NCBI GenBank assembly: GCA_040005095.1
Contig: JBDTZN010000016.1
Span: 1-33,167 of the forward strand
Source of the DNA: UBA5186 sp040005095
GTDB taxonomy: Bacteria > Actinomycetota > Thermoleophilia > Gaiellales > Gaiellaceae
Direction: 5' to 3'
Length of the DNA: 33,167 nucleotides
The notes below the pieces were generated by a model, which was not told where the DNA came from, searched no databases, and saw only the letters and a list, made by a program, of their open reading frames with translations. The translations under genes and the position numbers were made by a program. Below are positions 7,737-15,824 of the stretch, in pieces (positions within the stretch are counted from its first letter, which is position 1; every line of letters begins with the position of its first letter).

Positions 7737-8695
7737 ACTGGGACCGGCGTCTTCTCCACTGCGTCGCGCACGAGGTCGCGTCCCGAGAGGCCGGCCGATC
7801 GGGCGTCCGGCGCGAGGATCAGCCGGTGCGAGAGGACATGCTCCGCGACCGCCTTCACGTCGTCCGGCTGGACGAAGTCGCGTCCCCGAGCCAGCGCGCG
7901 CGCCTTCGACACGCGGAGGAGCGCGATTCCCGCGCGGGGGCTCGCGCCGAGGTACAGGCGCGGGTCGCCGCGCGTATGCCGCAGCAGCGCGACCACGTAG
8001 CGGTTGACGCTTTCCTCGACGTAGATCGCCTTGGCGTCCTCGGCCAACTCGATGACGCCCCGCGCCGACGTGACGGGGCGCAGCGATTCCAGCGGCTCCT
8101 CGACGGTTTGCTCGGTCAGCATCCGCGCTTCCTCGGCGAGCGTCGGGTAGCCGATGTCGATGCGCATCGTGAACCGGTCGAGCTGTGCCTCGGGCAGTGG
8201 GTACGTCCCTTCGTACTCGATCGGATTCTGGGTCGCGATCACCATGAAGGGCCGGACCAGCTCGTGGGTTTCGCCGTCGATCGTGACCTGGCTTTCCTCC
8301 ATGCACTCGAGCAGCGCGGCTTGCGTCTTCGGCGACGCGCGGTTGATCTCGTCGACGAGGAGCAGGTTGGCGAAGACGGGGCCGGGCCGGAACTCGAACT
8401 CGTTCGAGCGCTGGTTGAAGACGTTCACGCCGGTCACGTCCGAGGGGAGCAGATCCGGGGTGAACTGCAAACGGGAGAACGACGATTCGAGCGAGCGCGC
8501 CAGCGACTTCGCGAGCATCGTCTTCCCGACGCCGGGGAAGTCCTCGATGATCAGGTGGCCCTCGCCGATCAGGCAGAGGACGACGAGCTCGAGCGTCTCG
8601 CGAGGCGCGTGCACGACGCGCGCGAGGTTGTCGAGGATCGCGGCGACCGAGTCGGCGGAGGTCGTCTCGACCTGCGTGCGGGCGGTCTCATCCAT
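7733..8695 (-). CDS. moxR: MoxR family AAA+ ATPase
   Basis: MoxR ATPases act as chaperone-like motors that activate metal-containing or secreted complexes, usually with DUF58/VWA partners. The 320-aa product has Walker A (DFPGVGKT, residues 52-59), Walker B (LLLVDEIN, 111-118), sensor 1 (ATQNP, 154-158) and the GASPRA segment of the lid (about 250) that carries the sensor-2 Arg. The ATG at 8695 overlaps the end of coaBC by 8 nt, so the cassette is translationally linked to CoA biosynthesis; I see no functional reason for that pairing, and it may simply reflect packing. Confidence 0.95.
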   Translation of the reverse strand: MDETARTQVETTSADSVAAILDNLARVVHAPRETLELVVLCLIGEGHLIIEDFPGVGKTMLAKSLARSLESSFSRLQFTPDLLPSDVTGVNVFNQRSNEFEFRPGPVFANLLLVDEINRASPKTQAALLECMEESQVTIDGETHELVRPFMVIATQNPIEYEGTYPLPEAQLDRFTMRIDIGYPTLAEEARMLTEQTVEEPLESLRPVTSARGVIELAEDAKAIYVEESVNRYVVALLRHTRGDPRLYLGASPRAGIALLRVSKARALARGRDFVQPDDVKAVAEHVLSHRLILAPDARSAGLSGRDLVRDAVEKTPVPV

Positions 8696-9842
8696 CGAGA
8701 GCCCGCTCGACCTCGTCGAGAATCGCCGCGGCGATCTCGCCCTTCGGCGCCTTCGCGACCGTGCGCTCGGCGCCGGCGGTGACGAGCACCACCTCGTTTT
8801 CGGGAGTGTCGAAGCCCACGTCGTCTCGTGATACGTCGTTGAAGACGATCAGGTTCGCGCCTTTGCGCACGAGCTTCTCGCGGGCGCGCTCGAGCCCGGC
8901 TTCGCCCTCGTCGGCGGCGAAGCCGACGAGCACCTGCCCTGCGCGCCGCTGCTCGCAGAGCGTCTGAAGGATGTCGGTCGTCGGCTCGAGCTCCACCGTC
9001 CATGTAGACGTGTCCTTCGGGCGCTTGTCGGTGCGCGCGACGGCCGGCCGGTAGTCGGCGGGGGCGGCGGCCATGACGACCACGTGTGCGTCGGCTCGTG
9101 CGAGGGCCTCCCGGGCCATGTCCTCGGCCGTCGGCGTGAGCACGACCTCGACGCCGTCGGGCAGGTCCACGGCGAGGTTGGCGGCGAGCAGCGTGACCTT
9201 CGCGCCGCGCCTGCGCGCCTCGGCCGCGAGGGCGACGCCCATGCGCCCGGACGAGCGATTGCCGACGTAGCGCACGGAATCGATCGGCTCGCGCGTTCCG
9301 CCCGCGGAGACCAGCACCGTCTTCCCGCGCAGCGGCCCAGGCGGGATCAGCAGCTCGCGAACGGCGGCGATGATCTCCTCGGGCTCGGCCATCCGTCCCA
9401 CGCCCCACTCGCCTTCGGCCAGCTCGCCCTCGTCCGGGCCGATGAAGTGGATCCCGCGCACGGCGAGCGTCTCGGCGTTCGCTCGGGTGGCGGCGTGCGA
9501 CCACATCCGTGGGTTCATGGCGGGCGCGACGAGCGTGGGCCCGCGGTGCGCGAGCGCCGCCTCGGTGAGCACGTTGTCCGCGATCCCGTGCGCGAGCTTG
9601 GCGAGCGTGTTCGCCGTGCAGGGAGCGACGACGAGCAGGTCGGCGCGCGTCAGATGCGGATAGCCGTCCTCCGCGGGTGGTCGGCGCGCCAGCGCATGAA
9701 AAGTCTCAGCACGCACGAACCGCTCGGCGCCCGGAGTGACGAGCGGGACGACCTCGTGCCCGTCCTTGACAAGCAGCCGGGTCAGCTCGCACGCCTTGTA
9801 GGCCGCGATGCCACCCGTGACTCCTAGAAGAATTCGTGCCAT
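8688..9842 (-). CDS. coaBC: Bifunctional phosphopantothenoylcysteine decarboxylase / phosphopantothenate-cysteine ligase
   Basis: CoaBC joins 4'-phosphopantothenate to cysteine (CoaB half) and decarboxylates the product to 4'-phosphopantetheine with FMN (CoaC half). The CoaC half shows GVTGGIAAYKA (8-18), the catalytic His63 in YPHLTRAD, the PCTANTLAKL FMN segment and PAMNPRMW (107-114). The CoaB half shows SAGGTREPID (179-188), GNRSSGRMG (194-202), APADYRP and VGFAAD. The flexible-lid Cys of Escherichia coli CoaC (LACG) is replaced by Glu143 (LAEG); related actinobacterial proteins may also lack it. ATG 9842 is chosen over upstream codons because the protein then begins exactly at the flavoprotein fold. 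Length 384 aa is normal. Confidence 0.96.
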   Translation of the reverse strand: MARILLGVTGGIAAYKACELTRLLVKDGHEVVPLVTPGAERFVRAETFHALARRPPAEDGYPHLTRADLLVVAPCTANTLAKLAHGIADNVLTEAALAHRGPTLVAPAMNPRMWSHAATRANAETLAVRGIHFIGPDEGELAEGEWGVGRMAEPEEIIAAVRELLIPPGPLRGKTVLVSAGGTREPIDSVRYVGNRSSGRMGVALAAEARRRGAKVTLLAANLAVDLPDGVEVVLTPTAEDMAREALARADAHVVVMAAAPADYRPAVARTDKRPKDTSTWTVELEPTTDILQTLCEQRRAGQVLVGFAADEGEAGLERAREKLVRKGANLIVFNDVSRDDVGFDTPENEVVLVTAGAERTVAKAPKGEIAAAILDEVERALDG

Positions 9843-9848
9843 ACGCGG

Positions 9849-9854
9849 ATTGTG
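9849..9854 (-). promoter_or_regulatory. Candidate -10 box for a leaderless coaBC transcript
   Basis: CACAAT on the minus strand lies exactly 6 nt before the coaBC ATG, so a transcript from it would begin at or next to the A of the start codon. It matches TATAAT at four of six positions; no clear -35 is seen. The only Shine-Dalgarno-like stretch (AAAAGG) is too far upstream to be ideal. The 180-nt gap to rpoZ makes a separate promoter plausible. Confidence 0.35.
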
Positions 9855-9895
9855 CCTTTTACCAGCCCGTTTACGAGCGAGCGCTAGCGGCGGAG

Positions 9896-9990
9896 CCGGG
9901 CTTCGCCCGGTGGGAGCCCAGGTGTGCCTGTACGAAGCGCTACTCGAAGAAGGGGGCCCACGGGGGAAACATGGTTTCACCCGTGAAGCC
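9896..9990 (-). other. rpoZ-coaBC intergenic region with three potential hairpins
   Basis: The 180 nt between rpoZ and coaBC hold no convincing gene. A 6-bp stem CCGGGC/GCCCGG with a 3-nt loop sits at 9896-9910. A 9-bp stem with one mismatch (9962-9970 with 9974-9982) has a 3-nt loop. A third, 7-bp stem (9974-9980 with 9985-9991, one G-U pair) shares bases with the second, so those two exclude each other. None is followed by a T-run on the minus strand. They may form a U-tract-less terminator after rpoZ or an mRNA processing site. Confidence 0.4.
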
Positions 9991-10022
9991 GAGGATCGCG
10001 CGCGCGGCGCGCGGGCTCGGCG

Positions 10023-10256
10023 TTACTTCTTGTACGAGTACTTGATCTTGCCCTGGGCGACTTCCTCCAGGGACATGGTCAAGTAGTTCTTGGAGCGCGA
10101 CTCGACGAGCGGCGGCGGGGCGTCGTCGAAGCCGATGCCCTCACCGAGCTGGTGGTGGTAGTTGTTGATCTGCCGAGCCCGCTTGGCGGCGACGATGACC
10201 AGCGCGTAGCGCGAGTCGACGTTGTCGAGCAGCTCGTCGATGCGAGGATGAATCAC
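10023..10256 (-). CDS. rpoZ: RNA polymerase omega subunit
   Basis: Omega stabilises and helps assemble RNA polymerase by clamping the beta-prime subunit. The 77-aa product begins MIHPRIDELLDNVDSRYALV and contains the diagnostic AAKRARQINNY segment (residues 24-34), with a C-terminus (TMSLEEVAQGKIKY) typical of actinobacterial omega. Its ATG overlaps the gmk stop by 4 nt, the usual gmk-rpoZ arrangement. Length is within the short end of the family. Confidence 0.97.
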   Translation of the reverse strand: MIHPRIDELLDNVDSRYALVIVAAKRARQINNYHHQLGEGIGFDDAPPPLVESRSKNYLTMSLEEVAQGKIKYSYKK

Positions 10257-10846
10257 GCCTGCATGCTACCCGCGGCCGCAAGCTCCCGGTCCACGATGCC
10301 CAGAAGCTCCTCCACGGCGCGGCCGAGATCCCGGTTCTCGACCACGTAGTCGAACTCGCCGGCGCGCGTCTTCTGCTCGCGCGCAAGCTCCAAGCGCTCG
10401 CCGATCTCGCCCGTGCTCTCGGTCGCCCGCTCGCGCAGCCGCCGCTCGAGCTCGTCCAACGGGGCATCGACGAAGACGGTCACCGCACCGGGGACGGAGT
10501 CGCGGACGTTCAGCGCGCCGTCGATCTCGAGGTCGAGCAGCGGGACGCGTCCCGCCGCCGCGATCCGGTCGATCTCGGAGCGGAGCGTGCCGTACTTGTG
10601 GCCCACGTACGGAACCCATTCGAGGAAGTCGCCCGCCTCGACTCGTCGGTCGAACTCTCCTGGGGCGAGGAACCAGTACTCCCGGCCGTCCTGCTCGCTC
10701 GGCCGCCGCTCGCGCGTCGTCGCCGACACGGCCAGCTCGAGGTCCGCGCGCCGGTCGAGCAGCGCCTTCTCCAATGTTCCTTTGCCGGCTCCAGACGGGC
10801 CGGTGACGACGAATACCGGCAGACGCTTACCGGTTGAAGAGGCCAA
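10253..10846 (-). CDS. gmk: Guanylate kinase
   Basis: Gmk phosphorylates GMP (and dGMP) to GDP with ATP. The 197-aa protein has the P-loop GPSGAGKGT (16-24), the GMP-binding ATTRERRPSEQDGREYWF region (about 42-59) and the lid region around GEFDYVVEN. The start is taken as TTG 10846, giving a 20-nt overlap with mihF and a GGAG four bases upstream; no ATG or GTG fits ahead of the P-loop in this frame, so the first few residues are uncertain. It lies between mihF and rpoZ in the order common to actinobacteria. Confidence 0.95.
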   Translation of the reverse strand: MASSTGKRLPVFVVTGPSGAGKGTLEKALLDRRADLELAVSATTRERRPSEQDGREYWFLAPGEFDRRVEAGDFLEWVPYVGHKYGTLRSEIDRIAAAGRVPLLDLEIDGALNVRDSVPGAVTVFVDAPLDELERRLRERATESTGEIGERLELAREQKTRAGEFDYVVENRDLGRAVEELLGIVDRELAAAGSMQA

Positions 10847-11156
10847 CCAGCTCCGCGCGCTGGCGCTCGGAGAGCCCTCCGACCGTCTTCGACTGGCTGA
10901 TCCGGCACTGGTTGAGGAACCTCGCCGCTTTCACCCGGCCGAACTTGGGGACGGCCATCAGCATGTCGAAGACCTTCGCGGTCTCGACGTACTCGGGCGG
11001 CGCGTTCAGGATCTGCTCGATCTGAACGCTGCCGTCCTTCAGATCCTTCTTCAGCCGTGCCCGCCTGACCCGGATGTCGTTTGCGCGCTTCAACGCTTCC
11101 ATGCGCTGGTCGAGCGAGCGAAGCGGCGCTTGCGCCTGGGTCTTCGTGGACACCAT
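10827..11156 (-). CDS. mihF: Actinobacterial integration host factor (mIHF)
   Basis: mIHF is a nucleoid-associated DNA-binding protein restricted to actinobacteria and unrelated to the IHF of proteobacteria. The 109-aa product has a basic N-terminal helix (RANDIRVRRARLKKDLKDG) and the helix-two-turn-helix DNA-binding region VPKFGRVKAARFLNQCRIS (about 69-87), then the GLSERQRAEL tail. ATG 11156 is preferred over the in-frame TTG at 11192, because that TTG is the -35 hexamer of the promoter just upstream. There is no Shine-Dalgarno sequence, consistent with a leaderless message. The gene sits directly before gmk, its usual neighbour. Confidence 0.94.
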   Translation of the reverse strand: MVSTKTQAQAPLRSLDQRMEALKRANDIRVRRARLKKDLKDGSVQIEQILNAPPEYVETAKVFDMLMAVPKFGRVKAARFLNQCRISQSKTVGGLSERQRAELVGLFNR

Positions 11157-11164
11157 GGCGCGGC

Positions 11165-11192
11165 AGTCTAACAGGTGCGGCTCGACGGTCAA
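11165..11192 (-). promoter_or_regulatory. Promoter of mihF-gmk-rpoZ, near-leaderless
   Basis: On the minus strand TTGACC (11192-11187), a 16-nt spacer and TAGACT (11170-11165) make a good vegetative promoter. Only 8 nt separate the -10 from the mihF ATG at 11156, so the predicted start of transcription is within about three bases of the start codon. It marks the boundary between the pyr operon and the mihF operon. Confidence 0.75.
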
Positions 11193-11199
11193 CCGCCAA

Positions 11200-11226
11200 G
11201 AAACAGCTTATTTTGCAGCGTGTTTT
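11200..11226 (-). terminator. Possible terminator after pyrD
   Basis: Immediately after the pyrD stop a stem forms between 11226-11217 and 11208-11200 with one bulged G (11220), a G-U closing pair and an 8-nt A/T-rich loop. It is AT-rich compared with its surroundings but lacks a U-run; the -35 box of the mihF promoter begins 8 nt downstream. Its placement between two operons suggests termination of the pyr transcript. Confidence 0.45.
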
Positions 11227-12114
11227 CTAGGCTGAGACCGCGTGCGGCGCATCGACGGTCTCCGTTTCGGCTGAGGCTGTGCCGTGCGCCGCACCCGTCG
11301 CGTTGCCCGGCGAGGCAAAACCGCGCTGCGACGTTTCCTGGACGAGCTCGGCCCTGATCCTCGCCGGGGCGCCGGGGTCGGCGAAAAGCACAGTCCCGAG
11401 CGCGACCTGGCTCGCGCCGGCCGCGAGGAGCTCCAGCGCGTGCCTCCCACTCTCCACTCCGCCCATGGCCACGATGGGCATGTGCGTCGCTGCATAAGAC
11501 GCGTAGACAGCGGCGAGCGCAATCGGCCGGAGTGCCGGTCCGGAGAGCCCGCCGGCCCCCCGCGCGAGGCTGGGCCGGAGCGTGCGCTCGTCGAGCGCCA
11601 GCCCGCGGATCGTGTTCACGAGCGAGAGTCCGTCAGCGCCCGCGTCTCGAGCAGCGACGGCAACGACTGCGATGTCGGGAACCGCCGGAGAAAGCTTTGC
11701 GTAGAGCGGCTTGGCGGTCTCCGCGCGTGCTGCCTCCACGATCTCCGCGGTCGGCTCCTCGAACGCGTCCACGTTTGGACAGGACAGGTTGAGCTCGATC
11801 GCCGACACCTCGGGCTGCGCGTCGAGCCGGGCCACGCAGTGCACGTAGTCGTCCACCGAGAAGCCTCCGACGGAGACCCAGAGCGGCACCCCGAGCTCGG
11901 CCAGCCGCGGCAGGTACTCGTCGACGAAGCGGTCGATCCCGGGGTTCGCGAGCCCGATCGAGTTCAGCATCCCGAGCTCGGTCTCGGCGATGCGGACGGG
12001 CTCGTTCCCGCCGCGCGGCAGCGGCGTGACGGTCTTCGTCACGTAGGCGTCGAGGGAGCGCGCGACGTCGGGCGCCGTGAGCGCGTCGAGGCAGCCGCTG
12101 GCGTTAAGCAGCAC
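11227..12114 (-). CDS. pyrD: Dihydroorotate dehydrogenase, class IB catalytic subunit
   Basis: PyrD oxidises dihydroorotate to orotate with FMN; class IB enzymes pass the electrons through PyrK to NAD. The product is 295 aa, with the phosphate/FMN-binding Lys region (VTKTVTP, about 25-31), the catalytic Cys112 in ELNLSCPNVD, LVNTIRG (about 166-171) and the FMN phosphate loop MGGVESG (217-223). The GTG start at 12114 overlaps pyrK by 11 nt. The last 30 or so residues are an Ala/Thr-rich tail beyond the usual family end, likely disordered. Adjacent pyrK confirms the class IB assignment. Confidence 0.95.
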   Translation of the reverse strand: MLLNASGCLDALTAPDVARSLDAYVTKTVTPLPRGGNEPVRIAETELGMLNSIGLANPGIDRFVDEYLPRLAELGVPLWVSVGGFSVDDYVHCVARLDAQPEVSAIELNLSCPNVDAFEEPTAEIVEAARAETAKPLYAKLSPAVPDIAVVAVAARDAGADGLSLVNTIRGLALDERTLRPSLARGAGGLSGPALRPIALAAVYASYAATHMPIVAMGGVESGRHALELLAAGASQVALGTVLFADPGAPARIRAELVQETSQRGFASPGNATGAAHGTASAETETVDAPHAVSA

Positions 12115-12769
12115 GCGAGAGCACCGGGCCTTCGACGCAAAGGCGCTTTAGCTCGCCGTCGATCTCGACCACGCAGCCGTAGCAGGCGCCGTAGCCGCAC
12201 GCCATCGGGGCCTCCCAGGCGAGCTGAGCGGCCGGCTCCATCCGTCGGACCGCGGCCAGCATCGGCTCGGGGCCGCAGGCGAGCACGTCGTAGTTCGGCG
12301 GGATGACGTCGGTGACGTAGGTCGGCTCGACGACGACCTCCGCGTTCGGAACCAGGTCGGCGGCCTGGGCGTGCTCCGTACTGCGGAAGCCGAGCAGCGC
12401 TCGGGGGCCACCAAGCCGGTCGGAAAGGAACGGCAACGGCGCGATCCCGATCCCCCCGCCGACCAGCAGCGGGCGGCGGACGTCGAGCCGGAAGCCGTTG
12501 CCGAGCGGGCCGAGCAAGCCGACCTCGTCGCCGCTCGAGAGCGAGCACAGGGCGCGCGTACCGGGGCCGATCGGGTCGATCAGGAACGCGAGCTCCCCGG
12601 GCGGCGCGAGGCAGAGGCTCATCGGACGCGGCAGCAGGCGGCCGGGCGGCTGGAGCATGAAGAACTGGCCCGGGATGCCGGGGACGAGGTCGCGCCGCGC
12701 GACGCGGAGCAACGTGTAGGGCCCGACCTCCTCGCGCGCGACGACCCTATGCAGATCGCGTCTGAGCAT
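12104..12769 (-). CDS. pyrK: Dihydroorotate dehydrogenase electron-transfer subunit
   Basis: PyrK carries FAD and a [2Fe-2S] cluster that take electrons from PyrD to NAD. The 221-aa product has the FAD-binding RPMS motif (48-51), the GGGIGIAP nucleotide loop (104-111), the CGPEPM segment (165-170) and four cluster cysteines at 191, 196, 199 and 211 (CX4CX2CX11C). ATG 12769 has an AGGAA ribosome site and overlaps the end of carB by 23 nt; pyrD in turn overlaps its end, so the two subunits are coupled. Confidence 0.96.
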   Translation of the reverse strand: MLRRDLHRVVAREEVGPYTLLRVARRDLVPGIPGQFFMLQPPGRLLPRPMSLCLAPPGELAFLIDPIGPGTRALCSLSSGDEVGLLGPLGNGFRLDVRRPLLVGGGIGIAPLPFLSDRLGGPRALLGFRSTEHAQAADLVPNAEVVVEPTYVTDVIPPNYDVLACGPEPMLAAVRRMEPAAQLAWEAPMACGYGACYGCVVEIDGELKRLCVEGPVLSRAA

Positions 12770-15700
12770 CGATCCGTTCCTGGAGGGACAGAACCTGCTC
12801 GGCCTTCGCGCTGCCGATGGCGTGCACCGCGGCCGCCGCGCCCGAGATCGTCGTGACGCAGGGCACTCGGGCGACGAGCGCGGCCTCGCGGATCCGGTAG
12901 CCGTCGGTGCGTGGCCGCGAGCCCGTGTCGGGCGTGTTTACGACGAGGTCGCACCGGCCACGGCGGATCAGGTCGACGACCGCGGATCCCTTCTCGACCG
13001 CCTCGACCTCGAGCCCGGCAGCCGAGAGGCGTACCCGTGTCCCGTCGGTGGCGATCAGGCGGAAGCCGAGTCCGATCAGCGCCGCGGCGACCGGAATCGC
13101 GGCGGGCTTGTCCTCGTCGCGCACAGAGAGGAAGGCGACGCCTGCGGTCGGCAGCGGGCGGCCGGCGGCGCGCTCGGCCTTGGCGAAGGCGGTCGGGAGG
13201 TCGGCTGCGCTCGCCATCACCTCGCCGGTCGAACGCATCTCGGGGCCGAGCACCGGGTCGCTGCCGGGGAAACGCGCGAACGGGAGCACGGCGGCCTTGA
13301 CGGAGACCTGTCCCGGGGCCAGGCCCTTGGGCAGGGCCAGGGAGGTCAGCTCCGCTCCGGCCGCGAGCGCGCACGCGGCCTCCACGAGGTTGACGCCGAT
13401 CGCCTTCGACGCGAACGGCACCGTGCGAGACGCGCGGGGGTTGGCCTCCAGCACGAACACGTCGGCGCCCGATACCGCGAGCTGCACGTTCAGCAGGCCG
13501 ACGACGCCGAGGGCCGGGGCGAGGCGCTTGACGATGCTGTTGATCTCGGCGGCGGCGTCGGGGGTGAGCGAAGGCGCGGGTAGAACGCAGGCGGAGTCGC
13601 CGGAGTGGACGCCCGCCTCCTCGACGTGCTGCATCACGGCCGCGACGTACGTGTCCTTGCCATCGGAGAGCGCGTCGACGTCGATCTCGATCGCGTTCTC
13701 GACGAAGCGGTCGACGAGCACCGGGCCGTACAGCTGCTTCTCGAGCGCCGCGCGCACCTCGTCCTCGTCGTGGCAGACGCGCATCGCGCGGCCGCCCAGC
13801 ACGTAGGACGGCCGGATCAGCACCGGGTAGCCGATCCGCTCGGCCGCGGCTTGCGCCTCGGCGACGCTCTCGACGATCGCCCATTCAGGACAGCGGATCC
13901 CGATCTCCGCGAGCAGAGCGCCGAAGCGCTCGCGATCCTCGGCGAGGTCGACCGCGTCGAAGGGCGTGCCCATGATCCGGTAGCCAGCCTCCTCGAGGGC
14001 GCGCGCGAGCTTGAGCGGAGTCTGCCCGCCGAACTGGATCGCGACGCCGGCCGGCTGCTCGCGCTCACAGATCGCGAGCACCGACTCGACGTCGAGCGGC
14101 TCGAAGTACAGCCGGTCGGACGTGTCGTAGTCGGTCGAGACCGTCTCCGGGTTGCAGTTCACCATCACGGCGTCGAACCCGAGCGCGCGGAAGCTCTGCG
14201 CCGCGTGGACGCAGCAGTAGTCGAACTCGATCCCCTGGCCGATCCGGTTCGGGCCGCTGCCGAGAATGACGACCGTCGGCTTGTCTCCGGGCGGCGCCTC
14301 CTCGGCCTCGCCCCAGGTCGAGTAGTAGTAGTTCGAGCGCGCCTCGACCTCGCCGGCGCACGAGTCGACCCGGCGGTAGACGGGCCGGACGCCGCAGCCG
14401 CGCCGCCGCGCGCGGGCCCGATCCTCGGTCGCGTCCGCCGCCGCCGCGATCTCCGCGTCGGAGATCCCGAGCCGCTTCAGGCGCACCCAGTCGTTCGCGA
14501 CGAGGTCGTCGAGCGAGTCGATCGAGAAGAGCGCTTCCTGAATGCGGAAGATCTCGTCCTCGAACCACGGGTGGACGCCTTCGGGCATGTCTGCCAGCGT
14601 CGCCCACGGCGTCACGGCTCCGCGGTCGAGCTCGCGCGAGCGCATGGCCTTCATGAACGCCTCGGCGAAGGTGCGGCCGATGCCCATCGTCTCGCCAACG
14701 GACTTCATCTGCGTGCCAAGCGTGCGGTCCGCACCGGGGAACTTCTCGAAGGCGAAGCGCGGGAACTTGACGACGACGTAGTCGAGCGTCGGCTCGAAGC
14801 TGGCCGGAGTCGTCCCGGTCAGGTCGTTCGGGATCTCGTCGAGCGTGTAGCCGACGGCGAGCTTCGCGGCGACCTTCGCGATCGGATAGCCGGTCGCCTT
14901 CGAGGCGAGCGCCGACGAGCGGGAGACGCGCGGGTTCATCTCGATCACGCGCAGGTCACCGGTCTCGCGGCTGCGGGCGAACTGGATGTTCGACCCGCCC
15001 GTCTCGACGCCGACCGCGCGGATGACGGCCACGGCCGCGTCGCGCAGCTCCTGGTAGGCATGGTCCGAAAGGGTCATCTGCGGCGCGACCGTGACGGAGT
15101 CGCCCGTGTGAACTCCCATCGGGTCGAGGTTCTCGATCGAGCAGACGATCACGACGTTGTCGTTGCGGTCGCGGACGACCTCGAGCTCGAACTCGTCCCA
15201 GCCGCGCACCGACTCCTCCACGAGGACCTGATTGATCGGGCTCTCGGCGAGCCCCCGTTCGACTTGGCGGCGCAGCTGCGCGGGCGTCTCGGCGAAGCCG
15301 CCGCCGTGCCCACCGAGCGTGAAGGCCGGGCGAACGACCGCAGGCGCGCCGACGCCGGCGAGATCGTCGAGCGAATTGACGATGCGCGAGTCCGGCACCT
15401 GGAGACCGACGCTGCGAACCGCTTCGCGGAACAGCTCGCGATCCTCGGCTCGACGGATCGCGTCGGGCCCCGCGCCGATCAGCTCGATTCCGAGCTCGGC
15501 CAGGACTCCAGCCTCGTCGAGCTCGAGCGCAAGGTTGAGGGCGGTCTGGCCGCCCATCGTCGGCAGCAGCGCATCGGGCCGCTCGCGCACGAGCACGTCG
15601 GTGACGCCGGCGAGGTCGAGCGGCTCCAGGTAGGTGCGGTCGGCGAAGCCGGGGTCGGTCATGATCGTCGCCGGGTTCGAGTTGACGACGATCGTGCGGA

Positions 15701-15824
15701 AGCCGTCCTCGCGCAGCACCTTGAGCGCCTGGCAGCCGGCGTAGTCGAACTCGCAGGCCTGCCCGATCACGATCGGGCCCGAGCCGATCAGGCAGATCGA
15801 CTGGAGGTCCGTCCTACGCGGCAT
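12747..15824 (-). CDS. carB: Carbamoyl-phosphate synthase large subunit
   Basis: CarB makes carbamoyl phosphate from bicarbonate, ATP and ammonia supplied by CarA. The 1025-aa product has two ATP-grasp halves: an N-terminal carboxyphosphate domain starting SICLIGSGPIVIGQACEFDY, with a GGHGGGF loop, and a C-terminal carbamoyl-phosphate domain starting VVILGSGPNRIGQGIEFDY. They are joined by an oligomerisation region, and an MGS-like allosteric domain occupies roughly the last 115 residues. It is slightly shorter than the usual 1060-1080. The ATG at 15824 is preferred to a TTG two codons upstream because a GAGGGGG lies well placed ahead of it. The gene overlaps carA by 11 nt. Confidence 0.97.
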   Translation of the reverse strand: MPRRTDLQSICLIGSGPIVIGQACEFDYAGCQALKVLREDGFRTIVVNSNPATIMTDPGFADRTYLEPLDLAGVTDVLVRERPDALLPTMGGQTALNLALELDEAGVLAELGIELIGAGPDAIRRAEDRELFREAVRSVGLQVPDSRIVNSLDDLAGVGAPAVVRPAFTLGGHGGGFAETPAQLRRQVERGLAESPINQVLVEESVRGWDEFELEVVRDRNDNVVIVCSIENLDPMGVHTGDSVTVAPQMTLSDHAYQELRDAAVAVIRAVGVETGGSNIQFARSRETGDLRVIEMNPRVSRSSALASKATGYPIAKVAAKLAVGYTLDEIPNDLTGTTPASFEPTLDYVVVKFPRFAFEKFPGADRTLGTQMKSVGETMGIGRTFAEAFMKAMRSRELDRGAVTPWATLADMPEGVHPWFEDEIFRIQEALFSIDSLDDLVANDWVRLKRLGISDAEIAAAADATEDRARARRRGCGVRPVYRRVDSCAGEVEARSNYYYSTWGEAEEAPPGDKPTVVILGSGPNRIGQGIEFDYCCVHAAQSFRALGFDAVMVNCNPETVSTDYDTSDRLYFEPLDVESVLAICEREQPAGVAIQFGGQTPLKLARALEEAGYRIMGTPFDAVDLAEDRERFGALLAEIGIRCPEWAIVESVAEAQAAAERIGYPVLIRPSYVLGGRAMRVCHDEDEVRAALEKQLYGPVLVDRFVENAIEIDVDALSDGKDTYVAAVMQHVEEAGVHSGDSACVLPAPSLTPDAAAEINSIVKRLAPALGVVGLLNVQLAVSGADVFVLEANPRASRTVPFASKAIGVNLVEAACALAAGAELTSLALPKGLAPGQVSVKAAVLPFARFPGSDPVLGPEMRSTGEVMASAADLPTAFAKAERAAGRPLPTAGVAFLSVRDEDKPAAIPVAAALIGLGFRLIATDGTRVRLSAAGLEVEAVEKGSAVVDLIRRGRCDLVVNTPDTGSRPRTDGYRIREAALVARVPCVTTISGAAAAVHAIGSAKAEQVLSLQERIDAQTRSA

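Noticed and set aside
9808..10086. Plus-strand 92-codon frame across the coaBC-rpoZ gap
   Set aside because: Most of it overlaps coaBC and rpoZ antisense, there is no ribosome site, and the unique middle part is hairpin-forming sequence.
11157..11192. TTG start for mihF at 11192
   Set aside because: The TTG is part of the TTGACC -35 hexamer and the added 12 residues are unlike mIHF; the ATG at 11156 fits the promoter spacing.
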